From NCBI RefSeq assembly GCF_000719515.1, contig NZ_JOGR01000014.1:1-64000 (forward strand): a DNA stretch of 64,000 bases, read 5' to 3'. Below are positions 16,317 to 24,593 of this stretch, in pieces. The translations under genes and the position numbers were made by a program. The notes beneath the pieces are model-generated. The model worked only from the letters and a program-made list of their open reading frames with translations. It did no database searches and was not told the origin of the DNA. Source of the DNA: Glycomyces sp. NRRL B-16210 (lineage in GTDB: Bacteria; Actinomycetota; Actinomycetes; Mycobacteriales; Micromonosporaceae). Numbering within the stretch: position 1 is the first letter of the stretch; every line of letters starts with the position of its first letter.

Positions 16317-17198
16317 TCAGCCATCGGTCGCCCGCAACTCGACGACCAGTCCCTGTAGGACGGACCGCGCTTCGTCGCCGTGGAGGGCCGATCGGTCGAG
16401 CGCCGACCAACGTCTTTGGTAGACCGCGACGTCCGCCTCGCGGACCAGCTGAAGGTTGGCGTGGATCGTCTCCGCGTTCACCAGTACGTCGTCCTCGGCC
16501 TCGGCCGGTTCGTAGACGGTGAACCCGTGCGAGTAGGGAACGGCGGCTTGGCGGGAAAACGGCAGCACACCCACGGTGACGTTGCCGAGCGTGCTCAGGC
16601 TGCTGATCCTGTCGATCTGGGCGGCGAGCATGGCGGTCGTGCTCGGTCGCCAGCGCAGCGCGGCCTCAGTGATCAGGAAGTTGAAACGCCGGCGCGGATC
16701 GTGCAGCAGCGACTGCCTTTCGAGCCTCGCGGTGACCGCTGCCGCGAGGCGGTCGGGGGTGTAGGACGGCTCCTGGAACATCTCGAACACGCGGCGCGCG
16801 TACTCGGCGGTCTGGAGGAGGCCCGGAATGACGGAGGGCTGGAAGGTGAGCACCCGGCGAGCGCTGCGCTCGTCCTTCTCGACGCTGTGCTGAAGGTGCG
16901 GCCGATCCTTCAGGGCCGACTGCCATCGGAGGATGGTGGTGTGCGCGGCCTCGGCCATCGCGTCCAGCATCCGGCGGGTGTCGTCCGAGGCCTCCACGGC
17001 CTCGGCCCAGGCCCTGACCTCGGGAAGGGACGGGAACGCCGCCCCCGATTCGATCCGCGAGATCTTCGACTGGCTGATGTGGATCTTGTCCGCGAGGTCC
17101 CGGCCGGACAGCCCGGAGAGCTGCCGGACTCGCTTGAGTTCGTCGGCCAGTCGCCGGCGACTCTCATCCGGCGTCGAACCGTCAGTACCTACCGCCAT
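16317..17198 (-). CDS. XRE-family regulator with DUF5753 domain
   Basis: A 293-residue protein; ATG 17198 is preceded by GGAGGA. Residues about 10-75 are an HTH_XRE domain (LADELKRVRQLSGLSGRDLADKIHISQSKISRIESG). The rest is DUF5753, with LTFQPSVIPGLLQTAEYARRVFE, the RQSLLHDPRRRFNFLITEAALRW block and TVGVLPFSRQAAVPYSHGFTVYEP. The family regulates morphology or secondary metabolism in streptomycetes together with DUF397 partners. Two direct ATGATTCA repeats upstream (17267-17294) are possible autoregulatory sites. Confidence 0.93.
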   Translation of the reverse strand: MAVGTDGSTPDESRRRLADELKRVRQLSGLSGRDLADKIHISQSKISRIESGAAFPSLPEVRAWAEAVEASDDTRRMLDAMAEAAHTTILRWQSALKDRPHLQHSVEKDERSARRVLTFQPSVIPGLLQTAEYARRVFEMFQEPSYTPDRLAAAVTARLERQSLLHDPRRRFNFLITEAALRWRPSTTAMLAAQIDRISSLSTLGNVTVGVLPFSRQAAVPYSHGFTVYEPAEAEDDVLVNAETIHANLQLVREADVAVYQRRWSALDRSALHGDEARSVLQGLVVELRATDG

Positions 17199-17266
17199 CG
17201 ATCCTCCTACATGACGGACGGCTGCTGATCCGGGAAGGGGCAGTGGCCGCACACGACGAACAGGAC

Positions 17267-17294
17267 ATGATTCATCATGATGCAGAATGATTCA
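17267..17294. promoter_or_regulatory. Direct ATGATTCA repeats upstream of the XRE gene
   Basis: Two copies of ATGATTCA at 17267-17274 and 17287-17294, 20 bp apart (about two helical turns), stand in an AT-rich patch 70-100 bp upstream of the regulator start. Same-face spacing suggests cooperative protein binding. Function is inferred. Confidence 0.45.
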
Positions 17295-17429
17295 CATTGT
17301 CAAGAAGCTTTCTCGTGTGCGGTGCATCACGGCCGTCGTCGCCGGGGTGTCTGGGAACGCGGTGCACCAGCGGCAGCCGCCTGGCGGGTCGCCGAAAATC
17401 AGACTGATGAGCTGGGGAAACGCGAATAC

Positions 17430-17672
17430 ATGGGATGTCGGAAACACAGCAGGGAGGGCGCGTCCGCCGGCTTCGCCCGGGCGCGGTGCATACAGCTCCA
17501 CGTCGGCGCGGGGACTTGTCCGAACCCGGCGGGCACGCTCGTCAGCGTCGTCGAGGAGCGGACGAGCGCGCCCCGAACTGTCAGAGTCCCGGTCTTGACG
17601 GCGCTCATCGGCGCGTGCGGCACCGTGATCGCCGCGCTGGTCGCCGGGTTGTTCACTCTCTGGCGCGGGTGA
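17430..17672 (+). CDS. Possible small single-span membrane protein
   Basis: An 80-residue frame whose last 28 residues form a convincing transmembrane helix (VLTALIGACGTVIAALVAGLFTLW) followed directly by the stop. The N-terminal part is unremarkable and the start is uncertain: ATG 17430 with a weak GGGGAAA upstream. Small proteins with such tails are common in actinobacteria. The surrounding 17199-17735 otherwise contains nothing I can support. Confidence 0.3.
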   Translation: MGCRKHSREGASAGFARARCIQLHVGAGTCPNPAGTLVSVVEERTSAPRTVRVPVLTALIGACGTVIAALVAGLFTLWRG

Positions 17673-17735
17673 CGCGCCGTGGCGGCAAGAGGGTCTGCAA
17701 AACCTACAGGCTGCGGTATTGGTCGGTTCGAGGTT

Positions 17736-18167
17736 TCAGAGGTCGAACTTCGCGTCCTCGTCTATGGCGCTTACCAGGAGGCGTTCGATCGCTTGGAGCT
17801 CGCGCTTCGCCGCGGGTTCGGAGACGCTTCCGGAATCGAAGAGCAGGCTGATCTCGCAAGCCTGGGGGTCTCTTCCGATTGCAGTGAAGAGCTTCGCGTC
17901 ATGGCGGGGCCATTCGCCGTTCTTCTCCACCGTCATCTCGCTCAGCAGGTCTTCGACCTCGGCCCGCGTCTTCGCCTCTGGGCTTTCCGCCCGGCCCCCT
18001 CCGGCTCGGGTGTCGTTGAAGTAGACCGTGAGGTCGAGGGGTTCGCCGCGTTCGGCTTCTACTTCGGTGGGGGCCGCTTCGAGGGCCTCGGGGTCGTACA
18101 GGTCGAACTTGTACGTTCTCGAGTGAGCCCGCACCGTCCACGAACCGGCAAGGACCTTTGTCGTCAT
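17736..18167 (-). CDS. Unknown small protein
   Basis: A 143-residue soluble protein, acidic, without a recognised domain. Segments such as WTVRAHSRTYKFDLYDPEALE and LDLTVYFNDTRAGG look like beta strands; the end (AAKRELQAIERLLVSAIDEDAKFDL) is helical. ATG 18167 has a GAGG site seven bases upstream. The gene overlaps in another frame the out-of-phase fragment at 18163-18321, so it may instead be the 3' part of a longer frameshifted gene. Confidence 0.5.
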   Translation of the reverse strand: MTTKVLAGSWTVRAHSRTYKFDLYDPEALEAAPTEVEAERGEPLDLTVYFNDTRAGGGRAESPEAKTRAEVEDLLSEMTVEKNGEWPRHDAKLFTAIGRDPQACEISLLFDSGSVSEPAAKRELQAIERLLVSAIDEDAKFDL

Positions 18168-18321
18168 CGGCGAACCTCGTGCGCAGCACCGCGAGCTCGT
18201 TCATGACGTCGCGGACCACGGCAGCCACCTTGGCGAGCGTGTTTCCCTGCGGCACTTCGCAGACCATCTCGTAGTTGGAGTAGTCGCCGTCTTTCCTGAA
18301 GCAGCGGATGCTCTCCAGCAC
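18163..18321 (-). pseudogene. Out-of-phase 5' fragment upstream of the 143-residue protein
   Basis: From GTG 18321 a well-formed 53-residue segment reads VLESIRCFRKDGDYSNYEMV then NTLAKVAAVVRDVMNELAVLRTRFADDD. Beyond about 18163 the same frame turns into Arg/Pro-rich antisense-like sequence while sensible protein continues in the neighbouring frame. A single frameshift would join both into one protein of about 195 residues. An in-frame stop lies immediately upstream of the GTG, so the N-terminus may be lost too. Sequencing error cannot be excluded. Confidence 0.45.
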
Positions 18322-18809
18322 CGCGTACTAGCCCAAGATCATCGGCAGTTCGCGGTCGGGTTCGCCCACTTGGCCTGCCACTTCTCGACCACGAGTGCGA
18401 ACGTCTCGGAGCCAGACCGCTTGACCTGGTATCAGAGTGCGGAAGCGGTTTCGCCTGCTTTCGGTATCACGACACCTTCGAGGCGGATCTCGCTCAGTCC
18501 GGCGCCCTTGAGCCCCATCGTATCGAGCCGTTCGGCGCGGAAGTCCGGAGCGTCGGAAGAGACGCGCACGGGTTGGACGGCGAACATGCCCGAGGCGGCG
18601 GTATAGCGGGCGAACACCATGCCGCAGTCAGTATGCTCGGTCCCATTGCCGACGCCCTGGACGCCCGCCATTCCAAACAAAGCCACTGGCACGCAGGGAA
18701 ATCAGTTGACATTCCGAAAGGAAGGCGCGGACCTTTCACCATTGCGACCGCCGACAAGGCGGAAACGACGAAAAGACCATTAAGAAAAGATCGACGGAAG
18801 CGCAGACTG
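18322..18809. other. Degraded region without an intact gene
   Basis: This 488-bp stretch has several stops in the minus-strand frames, lower GC near 18700-18800 and only fragments of plausible protein, including the acyl-CoA dehydrogenase-like piece below. No transposase, integrase or terminal repeat was recognised. Confidence 0.5.
18432..18692 (-). pseudogene. Possible acyl-CoA dehydrogenase middle-domain remnant
   Basis: An 86-residue frame containing DFRAERLDTMGLKGAGLSEI and RLEGVVIPKAG, which resembles the beta-domain signature of acyl-CoA dehydrogenases (kMGxRGsxtxxlxFxdVxVP). The preceding GMVFARYTAASGMFAVQPV also fits the family. Both the N-terminal and C-terminal helical domains are missing, and a stop follows closely. 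The call is by pattern and tentative. Confidence 0.35.
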
Positions 18810-19793
18810 TCAGCCTCCGGCGAAGGTCCGGCGGTAGGCGCTCGGTGAGACCCCTAGCGCTGCTTGGAAATGCAGGCGCAGCGACGAGGCCGAGCCGAAC
18901 CCGGCCTCGGCCGCCACCTGGTCGATCGTCCGGTCGCTGCGCTCGAGCAGGTGGCGGGCTCGGCCGATCCGCTGGTTCAGCAGCCATCGCTGCGGCGAGG
19001 TGCCGACCTCCTCGCGGAAACGCCGGGTGAACGTCCGCACGCTCATCGCCTCGCATTCGGCCAACTGCCGCAAGGAGATCGGCTCGTAGAGGCGTTCGAG
19101 CGCCCACGACCTGGCCTTGCTGGTCGAGTTCGCCTCCGGTTCGGGGACCGGGCGCTCGATGAACTGGGCTTGGCCGCCGTCGCGGTGCGGCGGCACGACC
19201 GCCAAGCGCGCGACCGCGTTGGCGACCGCCGCGCCGAAGTCCAACCGCGTCAGATGCAGGCACAGGTCGAACCCGGAGGCCACCCCCGCGGAAGTGAACA
19301 CGCCGCCGTCCTCGGTGTACAGCACCTCGGGTTCGAGCCGCACCCGCGGGAACAGCCGCCGGAACCGGTCGACCGCGTCCCAGTGGGTCGTCGCCCGCTT
19401 CCCGTCCAGCAGTCCCGCCGCCGCCAGTGCGAACGAGCCGGTGCAGATCGACGCGACCCGCGCGCCCGCCGGCACCGCCGCGAAGGCCTCCGCGAGCGGC
19501 CCGGGAAGGCGCCCGGTCAGGTACGCCGCATCCTGCTCGTGCTCGGAGGGGACGATGACCGTGTCGGCCTCGGCGAGCGCCTCGATCCCGTGGCGGACGT
19601 TGACGGTCACATCGGCGTCGGTCCGGATCTCGCCCGGCTCCACCGCGCAGGTCGCCACCTCGTACAGCCGCTCCCCCGACGATGCGCGGGCGGTGCCGAA
19701 CACGCGGTGCGCGATGCCGAGCTCGACCGGGAGCAGGCCGTGGCGGACCAGGACCGCGACGCGGTGCCGTCCAGGATGCCGGAAAACGCTCAT
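18810..19793 (-). CDS. GlxA-type AraC regulator with DJ-1/PfpI domain
   Basis: A 327-residue regulator. Residues about 1-170 are a class-I amidotransferase-like DJ-1/PfpI domain with the conserved Cys in VASICTGSFALAAAGLLDGKRATTHW. Residues about 215-320 are two AraC HTH motifs (ISLRQLAECEAMSVRTFTRRF, TIDQVAAEAGFGSASSLRLHF), ending in YRRTFAGG. ATG 19793 is chosen because the DJ-1 domain begins there. It is divergent from the MFS gene at 19864 with 70 bp between starts, so it probably controls that transporter. Confidence 0.93.
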   Translation of the reverse strand: MSVFRHPGRHRVAVLVRHGLLPVELGIAHRVFGTARASSGERLYEVATCAVEPGEIRTDADVTVNVRHGIEALAEADTVIVPSEHEQDAAYLTGRLPGPLAEAFAAVPAGARVASICTGSFALAAAGLLDGKRATTHWDAVDRFRRLFPRVRLEPEVLYTEDGGVFTSAGVASGFDLCLHLTRLDFGAAVANAVARLAVVPPHRDGGQAQFIERPVPEPEANSTSKARSWALERLYEPISLRQLAECEAMSVRTFTRRFREEVGTSPQRWLLNQRIGRARHLLERSDRTIDQVAAEAGFGSASSLRLHFQAALGVSPSAYRRTFAGG

Positions 19794-19863
19794 GGCCCGA
19801 TCTTCGCACATATTGGCCAGCGGGCCACTGGCCGCCGCCGAACCGAACCCCGACACTTGACCC

Positions 19864-21147
19864 ATGTCCATCACCGCCCCGCAACTCCCACAGCAGGAGC
19901 ACCGGCCCTCCAAGCGCGTCCACCGGGCCTGGTGGGTCGCCGCCGTCGCCTTCACCGCCCTCGTCGGCGCCGCCGCCTTCCGCGCCACCCCGAGCGTCTT
20001 CATCGAGCCGCTGCACCGCGAGTTCGGCTGGTCGCACGCCACGATCTCGACCGCGATCTCGGTGAACATCCTGCTGTACGGGCTCTTCTCCCCGTTCGCC
20101 TCCGCGTTGCAGGAGCGGTACGGCATCCGCCGCGTCGTCGCCATCGCGCTCACCCTGATCGCCGCCGGCAGCGGCCTCACCGTGTTCATGACCGCGTCCT
20201 GGCAGCTCGTCATGGCCTGGGGCTTCATCGTCGGCATCGGCACCGGATCGATGGCGATGGCATTCGTCGCGACCATCACGAACCGCTGGTTCATCGAGCG
20301 CCGCGGCCTCGTCAGCGGCATCCTGACGGCCGGATCGGCAGCCGGACAGCTCGTCTTCCTGCCGGTGGTGGGCCTGCTGGTCGAAGGGCCGGGCTGGCGC
20401 GCAGCCTCGCTCCTGGTGTCGTCCGCGGCGCTGGCGATGGTGCCGCTGGTGCTGTTCGTGCTCCGCGACCGCCCCGAGGACGTGGGCCTGCGCCCGTACG
20501 GCGCGGGGCCGGACTACATGACCCCCGCGCCGCCGACGTCCGGCGCGGTGCGCCGCACCCTCGCAGCGCTGCTCGCGGCGAGCCGCCGCAAGGCGTTCTG
20601 GCTGCTGGCGGGGACCTTCGCGATCTGCGGGGCCTCCACGAACGGCCTGGTCGGGGCCCACTTCGTGCCCGCCGCGCACGACCACGGGATGCCGATCACG
20701 GCCGCCGCCTCGCTCCTGGCCGTCATCGGGATCGTGGACCTCATCGGGACGATCTTCTCCGGCTGGCTCACCGACCGGTTCGACCCGCGGCACCTCCTGT
20801 TCGCCTACTACGCGCTGCGCGGCGTCTCACTCCTGGCACTGCCGCGGCTGTTCACCGACGGCATCGAGCCGCCGATGGTGTTCTTCATCGTGATCTACGG
20901 ACTCGACTGGGTGGCGACCGTGCCGCCGACGATCGCCTTGTGCCGCGAGCACTTCGGGGAGGACGGCGCGGTGGTCTTCGGCTGGGTCCTCGCCTCCCAC
21001 CAGGTCGGCGCGGCGATCATCGCCTCGGCCGCGGGCCTGGTCCGCGACTTCACCGGCGCGTACGACTTCGCCTGGCTCGTCGCCGGAGCGCTCTGCGTAC
21101 TGGCCGCCGGAATGTCCCTGGCGATCGCACGACCGAACCGAGCCTGA
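19864..21147 (+). CDS. MFS transporter
   Basis: A 427-residue, 12-helix major facilitator protein. It shows the loop 2-3 region SALQERYGIRR, GAAFRATPSVFIEPLHREFGWSHATIS at the start and WFIERRGLVSGILTAGSAAGQ in the middle. These features match the monocarboxylate/oxalate-formate-antiporter-like MFS branch. The substrate cannot be told. It is paired head-to-head with the GlxA-type regulator. Confidence 0.9.
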   Translation: MSITAPQLPQQEHRPSKRVHRAWWVAAVAFTALVGAAAFRATPSVFIEPLHREFGWSHATISTAISVNILLYGLFSPFASALQERYGIRRVVAIALTLIAAGSGLTVFMTASWQLVMAWGFIVGIGTGSMAMAFVATITNRWFIERRGLVSGILTAGSAAGQLVFLPVVGLLVEGPGWRAASLLVSSAALAMVPLVLFVLRDRPEDVGLRPYGAGPDYMTPAPPTSGAVRRTLAALLAASRRKAFWLLAGTFAICGASTNGLVGAHFVPAAHDHGMPITAAASLLAVIGIVDLIGTIFSGWLTDRFDPRHLLFAYYALRGVSLLALPRLFTDGIEPPMVFFIVIYGLDWVATVPPTIALCREHFGEDGAVVFGWVLASHQVGAAIIASAAGLVRDFTGAYDFAWLVAGALCVLAAGMSLAIARPNRA

Positions 21148-21265
21148 TCGCGCCGCGACAAGCGGATAGCGACTGCGAGAACGCGGGAGCAACACCGGGC
21201 TCACGGAGCCGACGATCGCGGCGCGCCGGCGGCGTCCGGTCGTTTCGCTTGTTTTCTGTCCGTGT

Positions 21266-22111
21266 CTATCCGCGGGCGGTCGCGAAGCCGGCGATCTGGT
21301 CGGCGAACAGTTCGGGCGCGTCGAGCTGGACGAGTGTTCGGGCGCCCGGCACCGCGACGAACTCGGCGTCTCGGAATGCTCCGTGGAGGCGCCTTCCCAG
21401 GTCGGGAGTGAACGAGCGATCGGCCATGCCCCACACGATCCGGGCCCGCCCGGTGTAGTCCTTCAGTCGCGTGGACACGTCCAGCAATTCGCGCGGATCG
21501 AATCCACGGAGGACGCGCACGGCGTCGCGGCGAACGCCCGGGTCGGTGAGCGCGGGCTCGATCCAGGACCGGGTGAGGTCGGCGTCCAGCTCGTTCGCCA
21601 GGAGACCGAACCCGAGCGGCGAGTGGCGGAAGGCCTTGCTGCGTATGGGAAGCAGGTTGACCTTCATTCGGCGCGGACCCTTGAGCAGGCCGAAGATGAC
21701 GTTGAAGGGGAAGGGCGGGAAGGTGTCGAAGGCGTCGCAGTTGGTCAGCACCACGCGGCCGACGCGGCTCGGGTCGGTGTCGAGCACGAACTGGGTCAGC
21801 GCCCCGCCGGTGTCGCTGCCGACGAGGGTGACGTCGTCCAGGTCGAGGGCTTCGAGGAAGGTCACGATGAGGCGGGCGAGGCCCCGCGGGGTCTGATCGG
21901 CCTCGGGGCGCATGGGCACGGGGTGCGCGCCCAGCGGCCAGTCGGGCGCGTAGGACCGGACGCCGCTATCGGCGAGGAGGTCGGCGGTGCGGGACCAGAC
22001 CGCGGCGCTGGTCAGGAACGGGTGGACGAACACGACCGGCGGCTGGGCGGACCGCTCGGGTCCGGTGGCGCGGTAGTGGATCGTCCCGGTGGGCAGGTCG
22101 ATGGTCGACAT
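21266..22111 (-). CDS. Alpha/beta hydrolase with Asp at the nucleophile elbow
   Basis: A 281-residue alpha/beta hydrolase; ATG 22111 follows GAAGGAG. The oxyanion strand VVFVHPFLTS is normal. The nucleophile elbow reads VGSDTGG with Asp100 in the nucleophile place, as in haloalkane dehalogenases and epoxide hydrolases. The acid is probably in VWGMADRSF. Where the catalytic His should be, the sequence reads VPGARTLVQLDAPE, with Thr. The gene is divergent from a TetR repressor at 22174, so expression is probably inducible. Either the chemistry is unusual or the protein is a binding relic. Confidence 0.85.
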   Translation of the reverse strand: MSTIDLPTGTIHYRATGPERSAQPPVVFVHPFLTSAAVWSRTADLLADSGVRSYAPDWPLGAHPVPMRPEADQTPRGLARLIVTFLEALDLDDVTLVGSDTGGALTQFVLDTDPSRVGRVVLTNCDAFDTFPPFPFNVIFGLLKGPRRMKVNLLPIRSKAFRHSPLGFGLLANELDADLTRSWIEPALTDPGVRRDAVRVLRGFDPRELLDVSTRLKDYTGRARIVWGMADRSFTPDLGRRLHGAFRDAEFVAVPGARTLVQLDAPELFADQIAGFATARG

Positions 22112-22139
22112 GCGAGGGGCTCCTTCGCTCATGAAGTAT

Positions 22140-22154
22140 CATACAGTGTGCATG
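22140..22154. promoter_or_regulatory. Probable TetR operator
   Basis: A 15-bp imperfect palindrome CATACAGTGTGCATG lies in the 62-bp AT-rich spacer between the hydrolase and TetR starts (five of six arm positions pair). A further TGTATG near 22170 repeats one half. Control by the adjacent TetR protein is inferred. Confidence 0.5.
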
Positions 22155-22173
22155 TAACTTACGGACTGATTGT

Positions 22174-22788
22174 ATGAAAGCATCCAGGCGAACGCAAGAG
22201 GAGCGGACCGCGGCGACGCGCGCGGCCCTGATCGAGGCGGGCCGGAGGCTCTTCGCCGAGCACGGCTTCGCCGGTGTCGGCACCGAGACGCTGGTCCGCG
22301 AGGCCGGCGTCAGCCGAGGCGCCCTGTACCACCAGTTCGGCGACAAGACCGAGCTGTTCGCCGAGGTCCTCGCGGCGGTCGAGGCCGACGTCACGCGGCG
22401 CCTCGCCGCGACGGTGCCCTCAGGGGACGACGGCCTCGTCGCGGTGCTGACGCGGGCGGTGGAGGCCTGGCTGGACGCGTGCGAGAGCCCTGAGGTGCAG
22501 CGGATCGTGCTGATCGACGGCCCGTCCGTGCTCGGATGGGTGCGCTGGCGGGCGATCTGCCAGCCGCACGTGCTCGGCCTGATCGGGGCCGTGCTCGCCC
22601 AGGCCGCGGCGGAAGGCGAGCTGCTGCCGCTGCCGGTCAAGCCGCTCGCGCACCTGCTGCTCGCGGTCGCCGACGAGGCGGCGCTGTATCTGAACGCCGC
22701 GACCGACCGGGCCGCCGCGAGGGCGGAGATCGTCCAGATCGTCGACACGCTGGTTCGAGGGCTCACCGAGAGGCCCGCGTCCACTTGA
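22174..22788 (+). CDS. TetR/AcrR-family repressor
   Basis: A 204-residue regulator with an N-terminal TetR HTH (LIEAGRRLFAEHGFAGVGTETLVREAGVSRGALYHQFGDKTELF, residues about 18-65) and an all-helical ligand domain. The C-terminal pattern (IDGPSVLGWVRWRAICQPHV) is the common TetR_C subtype of actinobacteria. It is head-to-head with the hydrolase gene and probably represses it. Confidence 0.93.
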   Translation: MKASRRTQEERTAATRAALIEAGRRLFAEHGFAGVGTETLVREAGVSRGALYHQFGDKTELFAEVLAAVEADVTRRLAATVPSGDDGLVAVLTRAVEAWLDACESPEVQRIVLIDGPSVLGWVRWRAICQPHVLGLIGAVLAQAAAEGELLPLPVKPLAHLLLAVADEAALYLNAATDRAAARAEIVQIVDTLVRGLTERPAST

Positions 22789-22891
22789 CTCTCTTCTCGG
22801 GCCCGGTATCGACTCCGTGCCCGGCGGACTCGTCCGGCGGGCACGGCCAAGCTGCACGACGGCGCGATGTTCCGATCGCAGGGCACGGAAA

Positions 22892-22911
22892 AGGGGGCCT
22901 TTCGGCCCCCT
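22892..22911 (-). terminator. Terminator of tRNA-Pro
   Basis: Perfect 8-bp stem AGGGGGCC/GGCCCCCT with a 4-nt loop lies right after the tRNA 3' end; on the minus strand it is followed by TTTTCC, the pattern of a factor-independent terminator. Confidence 0.8.
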
Positions 22912-22916
22912 ACCTT

Positions 22917-22993
<77 letters not shown>

Positions 22994-23077
22994 ATGTTCT
23001 GTTCTACATGCGCACACACGGTGTCCGCACGAAAGAAAATGCTACCCGAACGCTCCGCCCCGCGTCGAACGGGGTCT

Positions 23078-23115
23078 CCCGCTCCGGGCCCGGTCACACC
23101 CGGGCCCGGAGCGGG
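23078..23115 (-). terminator. Terminator of the metallophosphoesterase gene
   Basis: A 16-bp perfect stem, arms 23078-23093 and 23100-23115 (CCCGCTCCGGGCCCGG and its complement), with a 6-nt loop, 12 bp past the stop at 23127. Confidence 0.8.
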
Positions 23116-23126
23116 GACTCCATCGG

Positions 23127-24023
23127 CTAAAGAACGGCCGGCACGAACGTCAGCAGGCTCGCCTCCGGCGCGCACGCGAACCGCACCGGCGCGTACGGGC
23201 TCGTGCCCAGGCCCGCCGAGACGTGCAGCCACATGTCCTCCCACGGGTGCAGCCCCTTGACCCGCTTGCGGTCGATCCCGCAGTTGGTCACCAGCGCCCC
23301 GTACCCCGGCACGCACACCTGCCCGCCGTGGGTGTGCCCGGCGGCCACGAAGTCGTAGCCGTCCCGCGCGAACTCGTCGAGCACGCGCGGCTCCGGCGAG
23401 TGCGTCAACCCGATCGACAGGTCCGCGCTCTCGGGCACCCGACCGGCCACGATCGCGTAGTCGTCCAGGTGGAAGTGCGGGTCGTCCACGCCCGCGAAGT
23501 GGACGTTGAGCCCCGACACGACCTTGTCGGCCGCGAGGTTGTTGAGGTCGAGCCACCCGCCGTCGACGAGGACCTTCCGCAGCTCCTCGGTCGGCAGCGA
23601 CTCCCCGTACTTGTGCTCGTGGTTCGGGTTGAAGTACTGGAGCGGGTTCTTGAACACCGGCGCGAAGTAGTCGTTCGAGCCGAACACGAACGCGCCCGGG
23701 GCCTTGAACAGCGGCCGGAGCGTCTTGGTCACCAGGTCCACCGCATCGGGGTGGGCCAGGTTGTCCCCGGTCAGCAGGACCAGGTCCGGGTCGAGCGCGG
23801 ACAGGGACGCGACCCAGTGGGCCTTGCGCACCTGCCCGGGCGTCATGTGCAGGTCGGACAGGTGCAGGACCCGGATCGGCTCGGCGCCTTCGGGAAGCGC
23901 CGGCACCGCGAAGTGCCGGAGCGTGTACTGGACGCGCTCATAGAGAGAGGCGTAGGCGAGGGCCAGCGCACCGGCGCCGACCCCGATACCGGCTGCTGCG
24001 GCAAGTCCACGGCTGATCTTCAT
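23127..24023 (-). CDS. Membrane-anchored metallophosphoesterase
   Basis: A 298-residue YkuE/YaeI-like phosphoesterase. An N-terminal signal-anchor (LAAAAGIGVGAGALALAYASL) places the enzyme at the membrane. Metal-binding motifs are in order: LHLSDLHM (DxH), LLTGDNLAHP (GDxx), FVFGSNDYF (GNHD variant GSND), then GLTHSPEP and AGHTHGGQV (GHTH). The GND(H) box having Ser-Asn-Asp is common in this subgroup. It is divergent from the yqeY gene with only 25 bp between starts, so the promoters must overlap or the transcripts be leaderless. Confidence 0.9.
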   Translation of the reverse strand: MKISRGLAAAAGIGVGAGALALAYASLYERVQYTLRHFAVPALPEGAEPIRVLHLSDLHMTPGQVRKAHWVASLSALDPDLVLLTGDNLAHPDAVDLVTKTLRPLFKAPGAFVFGSNDYFAPVFKNPLQYFNPNHEHKYGESLPTEELRKVLVDGGWLDLNNLAADKVVSGLNVHFAGVDDPHFHLDDYAIVAGRVPESADLSIGLTHSPEPRVLDEFARDGYDFVAAGHTHGGQVCVPGYGALVTNCGIDRKRVKGLHPWEDMWLHVSAGLGTSPYAPVRFACAPEASLLTFVPAVL

Positions 24024-24048
24024 ACCCCCAACGGTAGATTGTCGAGAT

Positions 24049-24504
24049 ATGAGTGAGCTAAAGACCCAGTTGGAAACAGATATGCGAGCCGCCCTCAAGG
24101 CCAAGGACAAGGTGACGCTGGGCACGCTCCGGATGGTCATCGCCGCGGTGCGGAACGAGGAGATCGCCGGGAAGACCCCGCGTGAACTCGACGACGCGGA
24201 CGTGGTGCGGGTGCTGGTCAAGCAGGCCAAGCAGCGCCGCGAGGCCGCCGAGGGCTTCCGCGCCGGGGGCCGCGAGGACTCCGCCGAGGCCGAGCTGGCG
24301 GAGGAGGCCGTGATCAAGCGGTACCTGCCGACCGAACTCACTGAGGCCGAAGTCACGCAGCTGGTGCGCGAGGCGATCGGCGAGGGCGGCTTCTCCGGGC
24401 CGAAGGACATGGGCAAGGTCATGAAGGCCGTCGGCCCGAAGACGGCCGGGCGCGCCGACGGCAAGACCGTCGCCGCGATCGTGAAGGCCGAACTGGCCGG
24501 GTAG
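24049..24504 (+). CDS. GatB/YqeY domain protein
   Basis: A 151-residue protein matching YqeY over its whole length: MRAALKAKDKVTLGTLRMVIAAVRNEEI, the KQAKQRREAAEGFRAGGRED block, EEAVIKRYLPTELTEAEV and the tail MGKVMKAVGPKTAGRADGKTV. This tail resembles the tRNA-binding domain of GatB. The cellular role of YqeY is not settled. Confidence 0.95.
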   Translation: MSELKTQLETDMRAALKAKDKVTLGTLRMVIAAVRNEEIAGKTPRELDDADVVRVLVKQAKQRREAAEGFRAGGREDSAEAELAEEAVIKRYLPTELTEAEVTQLVREAIGEGGFSGPKDMGKVMKAVGPKTAGRADGKTVAAIVKAELAG

Positions 24505-24593
24505 GCAGCGGGATCCGGTCCCCGCCCGCGGCTATCGTTGGAGGTCGGGCCCGCTCCGCCCGTCGCCTGCCCACGTCACAGTTTGAGGAATCC

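Noticed and set aside
18322..18809. Insertion-sequence remnant
   Set aside because: No transposase motif, terminal inverted repeat or target duplication could be found; only gene fragments.
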